Assembly: GCA_030627625.1 (NCBI GenBank)
Contig: DAOURR010000047.1
Coordinates: forward strand, 1-19,998
Source of the DNA: UBA3103 sp002365855
Lineage (GTDB): Bacteria; Bacillota; Desulfotomaculia; Desulfotomaculales; Pelotomaculaceae
Direction: 5' to 3'
DNA length: 19,998 nucleotides
The first letter of the stretch is position 1. The number at the start of each line of letters is the position of its first letter. This document shows positions 7,212 through 13,531 of this stretch, piece by piece. A program made the translations under genes and the position numbers. The notes beneath the pieces were generated by a model. That model was not told where the DNA came from, searched no databases, and saw nothing but the letters and a program-made list of their open reading frames with translations.

Positions 7212-8297
7212 GTGGAACAGTTGAAAGAAGTTAAGATGGAAGAAAAACTTCTAAAAGTGCTGCGCACGGTAGCTCCCGGCACCTATTTGAGAGATGGGCT
7301 GGAAAACATTTTGCGGGCAAAAATCGGTGGTATTATCGTCGTAGGGATACCACCTGAAGTCATGGACTTAACCGAGGGCGGTTTTGCCATCAACGCGGAA
7401 TTTACACCTGCAAACCTCTATGAGCTAGCAAAAATGGACGGGGCCATCATTCTCAGCAAAGATGGAAAAAAAATATTAGCTGCTAATGTCCAGCTGGTTC
7501 CAAACCAAAATATGCCTTCCAGCGAGACCGGCATCCGCCATCGCTCTGCCGAGCGCGTGGCCAAACAAACCAACGCCCTTGTTATATCGATATCACAGCG
7601 GCGCAGCGTGATTACCGTATACAAGGGGCCATTAAAATACGTGCTGAAAGACCTTGGAGTAATTTTAACCAAGGCCAACCAGGCCGTACAGACACTGGAA
7701 AAATACCGTTCGGTAATGGACAAGGTGCTGGCGGAACTCAGCACGCTGGAGTTAATGGACGCCGCGACACTTTTTGACGTGGCCAGGGCCATCCAGAGGG
7801 TGGAAATGGTGCTGAGGGTGGTCAAGGAGATAGACAGGTATATTAGCGAGCTTGGAGTTGAAGGCCGCCTGATTACCATGCAGGTGGAGGAACTGGTCGC
7901 CAACGTGGAAGACGAAGGTTTGCTGGTAATCCAGGACTACGCTACAACGATAGGGGAAAAAACACCTTCCAGTATTCTCGGCGTAATTAGAAGTTGGCCG
8001 GCGGAAGATATCCTGGACCTTTCCCTGATTTCCCGTGCCCTGGGCTATCCCGGCAGCGCCAGCATTCTGGACCAGCATGTTTCGCCCCGGGGCTACCGCA
8101 TTCTGGAGAAGATACCCAGGTTGCCTCTTCCGGTTATTGATAATTTAATCAGCCACTTCGGCGCCCTCAACCGGATCCTTGTGGCCACTATTGAAGAGCT
8201 TGACGAGGTGGAAGGTATTGGTGAAGTGCGTGCCCGCTCCATAAAAGACGGCTTAAACCGCTACCGTGATCAGCTGCTGCAGGAAAGGCACAGATAG
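7212..8297 (+). CDS. disA: DNA integrity scanning diadenylate cyclase DisA
   Basis: DisA makes cyclic di-AMP from two ATP and senses branched DNA. The 361-residue product carries an N-terminal DAC domain with the catalytic DGA (76-78) and RHR (109-111) motifs, a helical spine, and a C-terminal helix-hairpin-helix DNA-binding region (about 315-350, VEGIGEVRARSIKDG). All catalytic signatures are intact. The GTG at 7212 has GAAGG upstream inside radA. An in-frame ATG at 7236 would remove eight residues and is closer to the usual family N-terminus, so the exact start is uncertain. Tight spacing to radA indicates an operon. No terminator is visible in the 120 bases after the stop. Confidence 0.96.
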   Translation: MEQLKEVKMEEKLLKVLRTVAPGTYLRDGLENILRAKIGGIIVVGIPPEVMDLTEGGFAINAEFTPANLYELAKMDGAIILSKDGKKILAANVQLVPNQNMPSSETGIRHRSAERVAKQTNALVISISQRRSVITVYKGPLKYVLKDLGVILTKANQAVQTLEKYRSVMDKVLAELSTLELMDAATLFDVARAIQRVEMVLRVVKEIDRYISELGVEGRLITMQVEELVANVEDEGLLVIQDYATTIGEKTPSSILGVIRSWPAEDILDLSLISRALGYPGSASILDQHVSPRGYRILEKIPRLPLPVIDNLISHFGALNRILVATIEELDEVEGIGEVRARSIKDGLNRYRDQLLQERHR

Positions 8298-8419
8298 AAC
8301 CGCCTCGCTTTTAAAGGGCGCCCGGGCCAAAATTTACGCGCCTGCCGAAATTCTCCTGCCCAAGCACAAAAAACCTGTACACAAAGAAAAATTTATTGAA
8401 AATGATCAAGAAATTGATG

Positions 8420-8448
8420 TTGACACATACATACAGACATGCTAAAAT
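8420..8448 (+). promoter_or_regulatory. Near-consensus promoter of the CarD-type gene
   Basis: A perfect TTGACA (8420-8425), a 17-base spacer and TAAAAT (8443-8448), with a TGn extension before the -10 box (8440-8442), predict a start near 8455. It is one of the strongest promoter matches in the window and implies high basal expression. Confidence 0.88.
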
Positions 8449-8522
8449 TATAGTTCATTTGACAAGGACGTTCTTTCATGCTATACTTTATACGTGGTAA
8501 ATTTTCTAAGGAGGGTACGGCC

Positions 8523-8999
8523 TTGTTCAAAATAGGAGATAAAGTGGTGTACCCGATGCACGGGGCCGGAATAATCGAGTCTATTGAAGAAAAGGAAGTA
8601 TTGGGAGAAAAGCGCCAATATTATATCCTGCGTCTTCCCGTGGGTGACATGAAAGTGATGATTCCCATAAGCAACGGTGGGGGAGTCGGTTTAAGGGAAG
8701 TAATAGACTGGGAGGGAGTACAGCGGGTTTTTCACATCCTGCGTGAGCAGAGTTCCGCGATGTCTCCCAACTGGAACCGCCGCTACCGGGCCAACCTGGA
8801 AAAAATGAAGAGCGGCAATATTTATGAAGTTGCCGAAGTGGTGCGTAACCTTATTAAGAGGGACCGCGAAAAGGGACTTTCATCCGGTGAAAGAAAGATG
8901 CTTGAAAATGCCAGGAAGATTTTAATCAGCGAGTTGGTTCTGGCCACGGAGCTGGAGGAAGAAAAAGCACAGTCGCTTTTGGACGGTGCCTTCGCTTGA
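8523..8999 (+). CDS. CarD/CdnL-type RNA polymerase-binding transcriptional regulator
   Basis: Family members bind the RNA polymerase beta subunit and stabilise open complexes, often at rRNA and housekeeping promoters. The 158-residue product opens with FKIGDKVVYPMHGAGII, the start of the Tudor-like CarD/TRCF polymerase-interaction domain (about residues 1-60). A helical C-terminal domain follows (about 75-155) with NWNRRYRANLEKMKSGN and the conserved acidic end. The TTG at 8523 was chosen because AAGGAGGG (8508-8515) sits seven bases upstream and the family usually begins at MFK. An in-frame ATG at 8478 has its own weaker AAGGA and would add fifteen residues. The gene has its own promoter and terminator, making it a single-gene transcript between disA and yacL. 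Confidence 0.92.
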   Translation: MFKIGDKVVYPMHGAGIIESIEEKEVLGEKRQYYILRLPVGDMKVMIPISNGGGVGLREVIDWEGVQRVFHILREQSSAMSPNWNRRYRANLEKMKSGNIYEVAEVVRNLIKRDREKGLSSGERKMLENARKILISELVLATELEEEKAQSLLDGAFA

Positions 9000-9000
9000 T

Positions 9001-9026
9001 AGCGTCAGGTAAAACTGACGTTTTTT
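9001..9026 (+). terminator. Rho-independent terminator after the CarD-type gene
   Basis: The stem CGTCAG (9003-9008) / CTGACG (9015-9020), loop GTAAAA, can be extended by two pairs using AG (9001-9002) and the first two T. Six T follow (9021-9026). It begins directly after the stop codon. Confidence 0.9.
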
Positions 9027-9055
9027 ATTTTTCTCCACAAAAACCCAATTATTAG

Positions 9056-9085
9056 TTGAAGGTATATTTATAAAACTTATATAAT
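9056..9085 (+). promoter_or_regulatory. Sigma-A-type promoter of yacL
   Basis: TTGAAG (9056-9061), an 18-base spacer and TATAAT (9080-9085) predict a start near 9092, about 58 bases before yacL. The -10 box is partly inside the left arm of the inverted repeat at 9072-9100. Confidence 0.7.
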
Positions 9086-9100
9086 AGAGTTATAAGTTTT
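9072..9100. repeat. Perfect 10-base inverted repeat over the yacL -10 region
   Basis: AAAACTTATA (9072-9081) and TATAAGTTTT (9091-9100) are perfect reverse complements separated by nine bases. The repeat spans the -10 box and the predicted start. It could be an operator for a dimeric regulator. It could also be a weak AT-rich terminator stem, because the right arm continues into five T. Confidence 0.6.
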
Positions 9101-9149
9101 TGTCAAAAATACTTTTTGTAATGATTGTTAAGAAGGGGGGTGAAAAAAA

Positions 9150-10289
9150 TTGGTCAAAAAAGTTATTTATATCATTTTGGTATTGGTTTTTGCCGGCCTT
9201 GGTTTTACTTTCGGCCGGTATATAACTCATAGTGATCTTGTTCCCTTTATGGCTGACGTCGGCCAGCAGTTGAAGTTCGGCATTACCGGGCTTTCCACGC
9301 TGGTTGCTATGGCCCTGGGGATTTTAACTACTCCGCCGCTGATGCGCGGAGCGGTCCGGCTGACCGTTTTCATCGAACAGTACCTTCACAGGACTCCGAT
9401 TCAAGATCTGGTGATGGGTTCGGTTGGCTTGATCATTGGCCTTATTATAGCTAATTTAGTAGGTTCCATTTTAACTTTTATGGGTTGGATCGGCAAGGTG
9501 ATATGGATTTTATCTACCCTGCTGCTGGCCTACCTCGGTTTAAGCGTGGGAATTAAAAAACGGGAAGATTTGATCGCGCTTTTTGCAAACTTTCCTAAGT
9601 TCGGCAAAGAGCGGGCTCCCAAGTCCGAGGTTCGCGCCGGGCACTTTAAAATTCTTGATACCAGCGTCATCATCGACGGGCGAATTTCTGAGCTGTGCGA
9701 GAGCGGCTTCATTGAGGGAGTGATGCTCGTACCCGCCTTTGTGCTTGAGGAACTGCGGCACATTGCCGACTCACCCGACCTTTTAAAGCGCAACCGCGGG
9801 CGGCGCGGCCTTGATATCCTGAACAAGATGCGTAAGGACCCTGAAATTAAGGTACAGATTTATGACAACAACCGTGGGCTTGAAGATGCGGTTGAGGTAG
9901 ACACCAAGCTCGTTAAGCTGGGGCAAAAGCTGAGCGCAAAAATTATTACTAATGACTTTAACCTTAATAAAGTTGCCGAACTTCACGGCGTCAAGGTATT
10001 AAACATAAATGAGCTGGCCAACGCTGTCAAGCCGGTAGTACTGCCTGGCGAGGAAATGGTGGTCCAGGTAGTTAAGGATGGGAAAGAGTCAGGCCAGGGA
10101 GTGGCATATCTGGATGACGGCACGATGATCGTAGTGGATGGCGGAAAGCGTTATATGAACCAGACTATCCCCGTGCTGGTAACCAGTGTTCTTCAAACAG
10201 CTGCCGGGCGGATGATCTTTGCGAAACCCAAATACGACCGGCGCGTTGAAGGACCGTCTGGTTTCGGTGAGGTGAATATCATTGGCTGA
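9150..10289 (+). CDS. yacL: YacL-family membrane protein with PIN and TRAM domains
   Basis: This is the conserved YacL protein of the Firmicutes block. It combines a membrane region, a PIN nuclease-like domain and a TRAM RNA-binding domain; its cellular role is not established. In the 379-residue product, hydrophobic segments occupy about residues 4-22, 47-62, 88-108 and 114-134. The PIN domain starts at FKILDTSVIIDGR and runs to about 290, with acidic candidates D170, E200 and D269 (TNDFN). The TRAM domain is about 296-357. The TTG start at 9150 has a strong Shine-Dalgarno (AAGGGGGGTG, 9132-9141). The last eight bases overlap ispD. The domain pairing suggests a membrane-bound RNA-cleaving or RNA-binding protein, which is inference. 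Confidence 0.92.
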   Translation: MVKKVIYIILVLVFAGLGFTFGRYITHSDLVPFMADVGQQLKFGITGLSTLVAMALGILTTPPLMRGAVRLTVFIEQYLHRTPIQDLVMGSVGLIIGLIIANLVGSILTFMGWIGKVIWILSTLLLAYLGLSVGIKKREDLIALFANFPKFGKERAPKSEVRAGHFKILDTSVIIDGRISELCESGFIEGVMLVPAFVLEELRHIADSPDLLKRNRGRRGLDILNKMRKDPEIKVQIYDNNRGLEDAVEVDTKLVKLGQKLSAKIITNDFNLNKVAELHGVKVLNINELANAVKPVVLPGEEMVVQVVKDGKESGQGVAYLDDGTMIVVDGGKRYMNQTIPVLVTSVLQTAAGRMIFAKPKYDRRVEGPSGFGEVNIIG

Positions 10290-10977
10290 GGTAGCAGCCG
10301 TAGTGCCGGCGGCCGGGAGCGGCAGCAGAATGGGAAAGTTAACAAAGAAGCAATTCCTGTCACTTGGCGGCATTCCAGTGTTGGGGCACACACTAAAAAT
10401 ATTGGATGACAGCCGAGTAATTGACCGTATCGTAATCGTCTCCGGAATTGGGGAGGAAGATTACTGCCGCTCGGCTGTTGCCGGCAAACTGGGTATTGGA
10501 AAAGTATCAGCAATTGTTGCAGGTGGCAGGGAGCGCCAGGATTCCGTTTATAACGGGCTCCTGGCGCTCTCCCCTGATACTGGTATAGTTGTGATCCATG
10601 ACGGGGTTCGTCCCCTCTTAAGCGCGGATAGCCTGGAGGTGGTCGTGGAGGCGGCACGGACTTACGGTGCGGCAACCCTGGCAGTACCCGTCAAAGATAC
10701 TGTCAAAAAGGAGGGGGGCGGCGGTTTTGTGTCCGGGACTCTTTCCAGGGAAAATCTTTGGTTGGCTCAAACACCGCAGGCTTTTCAGTACAGCTTGATT
10801 ATCAGCGCACACCGCAGGGCACGGGAAGAAAATTGTCTCGCGACTGATGATGCCGGGCTGGTTGAATTAATGGGATACCAGGTCAAGATTGTGCAGGGGT
10901 CGTACCTCAATATCAAAATTACTACACCTGAAGACCTACTCCTGGCTGAGTCGATCATCAGGGCGGGGAGAGATTAG
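10282..10977 (+). CDS. ispD: 2-C-methyl-D-erythritol 4-phosphate cytidylyltransferase IspD
   Basis: IspD is the third enzyme of the MEP isoprenoid pathway, joining MEP and CTP to give CDP-methylerythritol. The 231-residue product has the nucleotide-binding PAAGSGSRMG (9-18), GGRERQDSV (81-89), HDGVRP (106-111), PVKDTVK (136-142) and the C-terminal NIKITTPEDL (210-219), all expected for the family. The start is TTG at 10282, inside the end of yacL, with GTGAGGTG eight bases upstream. No start codon in the usual position other than TTG is available. The last 42 bases overlap a convergent minus-strand gene. It is transcribed with yacL. Confidence 0.95.
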   Translation: MAEVAAVVPAAGSGSRMGKLTKKQFLSLGGIPVLGHTLKILDDSRVIDRIVIVSGIGEEDYCRSAVAGKLGIGKVSAIVAGGRERQDSVYNGLLALSPDTGIVVIHDGVRPLLSADSLEVVVEAARTYGAATLAVPVKDTVKKEGGGGFVSGTLSRENLWLAQTPQAFQYSLIISAHRRAREENCLATDDAGLVELMGYQVKIVQGSYLNIKITTPEDLLLAESIIRAGRD

Positions 10978-12297
10978 TCCCTTTTCCAGGAACTTTTTTT
11001 TCAACAGCCTCTGGATCCGTGCTTCCAGCTCCGGGAACGAGAAGGGCTTGTTCATATAGTCATCCACCCCGGCATGAAAAGCTTCAAGAAGAGTTTCCTC
11101 AAGGTGGTCGGCTGTTAAAGCAATTACCTTGATACTCATGGTTTTGGGGTTTTCCCTTAATTTTCTGGTCAGTTCCAGGCCGTCCATTCCGGGCATTACC
11201 AAATCAACCAGGGCCAGGCAGGGTTGGATCTCCTTGGTCAGCTCCAGTGCTTCGTGGCCATCTCCCGCTGTTGCTACCCGGTAGCCTTTCTCGGAAAGCT
11301 GTTTTTCGAGGAGATGCCTTATAAGCGAACTGTCATCAACCACCAGAATCATAGGTGTCTGTATTTCCGGAAGTTCGTTAAGCTGGTCGATTGAAAAGGT
11401 GCGGTTTCTGCCTGCGTCTTTGGCTGCGTAAAGGGCCTTGTCCGCCGCCAGGATCAGATCGTGCGCGTTAAATATATTAGACCCGAACTCGGCCGCTCCC
11501 GCGCTGAATGTAACGGTCAGTTTTTTTTGGTAGTAAGGTTCCACCAGGGGAGTCGACAGCCAGGATTCGCTCAATCTTTCCAGGATAGCCCTGGCAGTGG
11601 AGGTTTCCGTATCAGGCATCAGCAGGACAAATTCCTCGCCGCCGTAGCGGGCGAGGACATCGGTATGCCGCAGGTGCTTCCTTAGAAAGGTTGAAAAAAA
11701 CGCAAGAACATAATCACCCGACATGTGGCCTAACTGGTCGTTAACCAGCTTAAACCAGTCCAGGTCGATCATGACAACGGTGAATGGTTTGCCTTTCCTT
11801 TGATAGTGGTGGACTTCTTCGTCCAGCCGCTCCATGAAATATTTACGTGAAAAAATACCGGTTAAGTGGTCACGGATGGCATTTGCCCGGAGTCCTTTGA
11901 GACGGTTAATGGCCGCCTGGACGAGCGCGGACAGTTCTTTTGGGTGAAACGGCCTGGTTATAAAAAGGTCTGCCCCGGCAGCGTAACCTTCCAGCTTTTT
12001 ATCCGGATCCGCTTCCGAGGATAAAAAAAATATAGGGGCCCACTGGTAGCGTTCGTCCAGACGCAGTTCGGCGCACAGGTCCAGGACCGCGCTGCCGGGC
12101 CAGTTAAACTCCAGAATGATCAGGTCGGGCCGTGTTTTATCCAGCAGTTCTCTTGCTTCTTCCGGGCTGTTCAGGTCATGAACCATGACCAGGGGAGCCA
12201 GTTCCCGCGCTACCATTTTGAGTTCTTCGCAGTCGCTGCTGGACATAAGGACCGAGTACTGTTGTTCAGGCTGAATATCCCCGTTTTTTAAGTACAT
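10936..12297 (-). CDS. Receiver-GGDEF-receiver diguanylate cyclase
   Basis: This 453-residue signalling protein is predicted to make cyclic di-GMP. Order: a receiver-like domain (about 13-130), GGDEF domain (about 140-303), and a second receiver (about 315-437). The cyclase site is GGEEF (219-223) and the inhibitory-site motif RxxD (R210, D213) lies five residues before it, so the enzyme should be active and product-inhibited. The C-terminal receiver is intact: D321/D322, phospho-acceptor D365, T395 and K417. The N-terminal receiver has E63 at the phospho-acceptor position and R115 instead of the usual lysine, so it looks non-phosphorylatable. ATG 12297 follows a GGGGAGG site on the minus strand. 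It runs opposite to its neighbours and overlaps ispD by 42 bases at its 3' end. Confidence 0.93.
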   Translation of the reverse strand: MYLKNGDIQPEQQYSVLMSSSDCEELKMVARELAPLVMVHDLNSPEEARELLDKTRPDLIILEFNWPGSAVLDLCAELRLDERYQWAPIFFLSSEADPDKKLEGYAAGADLFITRPFHPKELSALVQAAINRLKGLRANAIRDHLTGIFSRKYFMERLDEEVHHYQRKGKPFTVVMIDLDWFKLVNDQLGHMSGDYVLAFFSTFLRKHLRHTDVLARYGGEEFVLLMPDTETSTARAILERLSESWLSTPLVEPYYQKKLTVTFSAGAAEFGSNIFNAHDLILAADKALYAAKDAGRNRTFSIDQLNELPEIQTPMILVVDDSSLIRHLLEKQLSEKGYRVATAGDGHEALELTKEIQPCLALVDLVMPGMDGLELTRKLRENPKTMSIKVIALTADHLEETLLEAFHAGVDDYMNKPFSFPELEARIQRLLKKKFLEKGLISPRPDDRLSQE

Positions 12298-12406
12298 TGC
12301 CCCTTACCTCCCCGAAGGCGGTGATTGGGTATGCCGAATGTCTCTTCTACATTAATTAGGCTTTTCCTTTATTAATATGTAAATTAACCTTGGTGGAGGG
12401 ATTATT

Positions 12407-12883
12407 TTGAGAGCGGGATTAGGCTACGATGTTCACAGGTTGGAAGAAGGCAGGCAGCTGATTTTGGGCGGAGTCAAGATACCTCATAAAAAAGGGCTTT
12501 TAGGTCACTCGGATGCGGACGTGCTGACTCACGCGGTTATGGACGCCCTGCTGGGGGCAGCCGGTTCCGGGGATATCGGGAGACACTTTCCCGACAGCGA
12601 CAGCCGTTATAAAGGGATCAGCAGCCTGAAACTGCTCTCCGGGGTTAGGGAGCTTCTGGAAGAAAAAGGCCTGGTGGTTGTAAACATTGATTCGGTGATT
12701 ATCGCGCAGGAGCCGAAGCTCGCGCCCTATATGGCGGAGATGGAGGTAAGGCTGGCGCAGGCGCTTGGGATCAGCGCGGAGCAGGTCAATGTAAAAGCGA
12801 CGACCACCGAAGGGCTTGGTTTCACCGGTACCGGTGAGGGTATCGCCGCCCATGCGGTGGCCGTGGTTGAACAGGCGGGCTGA
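12407..12883 (+). CDS. ispF: 2-C-methyl-D-erythritol 2,4-cyclodiphosphate synthase IspF
   Basis: IspF catalyses the fifth MEP-pathway step, cyclising CDP-methylerythritol 2-phosphate with loss of CMP. The 158-residue length is typical. Metal ligands D8, H10 and H42 are present, with HSDADVLTHAVMDALLGA, GDIGRHFPDSD and the C-terminal VKATTTEGLGFTGTGEGIAAHA. The start is TTG at 12407, with GGAGGG (12395-12400) six bases upstream; the next residues match the family N-terminus exactly. It lies between two minus-strand genes and so needs its own promoter. The 109-base gap upstream has AT-rich -10-like stretches but no pair of boxes I trust. Confidence 0.95.
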   Translation: MRAGLGYDVHRLEEGRQLILGGVKIPHKKGLLGHSDADVLTHAVMDALLGAAGSGDIGRHFPDSDSRYKGISSLKLLSGVRELLEEKGLVVVNIDSVIIAQEPKLAPYMAEMEVRLAQALGISAEQVNVKATTTEGLGFTGTGEGIAAHAVAVVEQAG

Positions 12884-12887
12884 GTGT

Positions 12888-13166
12888 TTATTTCCCCGCT
12901 TTCGGTTTTGCCACAATATGCTTCCACTTAACTACGGCCGGCGGCTCGCTGCCGCGGGCTGCTGCGGAGCTTCCGGCGAGGCTTACCAGCACTTTTAATT
13001 CTTCTTTATTGATTAGCTCATATTCGGCCGATTTGGTCAGCTGGCTGATAATGCCTCTCAACTTATCAATGCGGCAGGTTAAACAATGCCTCCTTGTAAG
13101 CAGGCAGTTGTCACAGCATCTTTCTAAAAGGTGTCTGATTTCTTCAAAATCATCTTGATCCATCAT
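12888..13166 (-). CDS. Small Cys-rich protein of unknown function
   Basis: I do not recognise this family. The 92-residue product begins with an acidic helix-like stretch, then a cysteine cluster C17-C18-x2-C21-x6-C28-x2-C31 that looks able to bind zinc. A predicted helical middle and a basic, Ala/Ser/Gly-rich tail ending in Lys-rich residues follow. No membrane segment is visible. The start ATG at 13166 (or 13163) follows AAGGGGG with good spacing on the minus strand; a GTG at 13175 is unlikely because it sits inside that Shine-Dalgarno. It has its own promoter (13236-13264) and ends four bases from the ispF stop, tail to tail. The promoter, ribosome site and cysteine pattern together support a real gene. 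A nucleic-acid or partner-binding role is inference. Confidence 0.75.
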   Translation of the reverse strand: MMDQDDFEEIRHLLERCCDNCLLTRRHCLTCRIDKLRGIISQLTKSAEYELINKEELKVLVSLAGSSAAARGSEPPAVVKWKHIVAKPKAGK

Positions 13167-13235
13167 CAGTGGCACCCCCTTAAAATTAAAAAACGCCTTT
13201 TCACAAGGACGTCATCGGCCTCACAACCTACTTAG

Positions 13236-13264
13236 ATTATATTAAATAGATGTGCCGGACACAA
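13236..13264 (-). promoter_or_regulatory. Promoter of the Cys-rich gene (minus strand)
   Basis: On the minus strand, TTGTGT (13264-13259), a 17-base spacer and TATAAT (13241-13236) predict a start near 13229, about 63 bases before the ATG at 13166. Confidence 0.7.
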
Positions 13265-13381
13265 GTAATTTTTTCGGCAAGCGAAAGCCTATTTCTTCCA
13301 CCCCTTTTTAATATATAAGACTGAGAGCATGTCCTGTGAGCATGAGGTATAAAAAATTTTTAACCTATATAACCCGTGACC

Positions 13382-13410
13382 TTTTAGCGGCGGGCATGAA
13401 ATGTTATAAT
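13382..13410 (+). promoter_or_regulatory. Extended -10 promoter of gltX
   Basis: A perfect TATAAT (13405-13410) is preceded by TGT (13402-13404), an extended -10 element. The -35 region (TTTTAG, 13382-13387, 17-base spacer) is weak. Predicted start is near 13417, giving a leader of about 115 bases. The rest of the 365-base gap between the Cys-rich gene and gltX holds the divergent promoter and this leader; I see no gene in it. Confidence 0.65.
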
Positions 13411-13468
13411 AGCTAAGATCCAGCGGTTTACATATATGCGTAGCAGAGGAAGATAAAAATATACCCAA

Positions 13469-13524
13469 AAAGGGCGCCAACCCTTCTGTAGTTTTGGAGG
13501 GTGTCTCCCCTTTTAAAGGAGGAA
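13469..13524 (+). promoter_or_regulatory. gltX leader with small alternative hairpins
   Basis: Four short complementary segments lie just before the gltX ribosome site. AAGGG (13470-13474) pairs with CCCTT (13481-13485). ACCCT (13480-13484) can instead pair with AGGGT (13498-13502). GGAG (13496-13499) can pair with CTCC (13505-13508), followed by CCTTTT. The same CTCC could pair with the Shine-Dalgarno AAAGGAGGA (13516-13524). The stems are only four or five pairs, so regulation is speculative. I see no T-box signature. Confidence 0.3.
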
Positions 13525-13531
13525 CTCATAT

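Noticed and set aside
13411..13531. T-box riboswitch upstream of gltX
   Set aside because: The leader is only about 115 bases and I see no AGGGTGG-type T-box or specifier stem.
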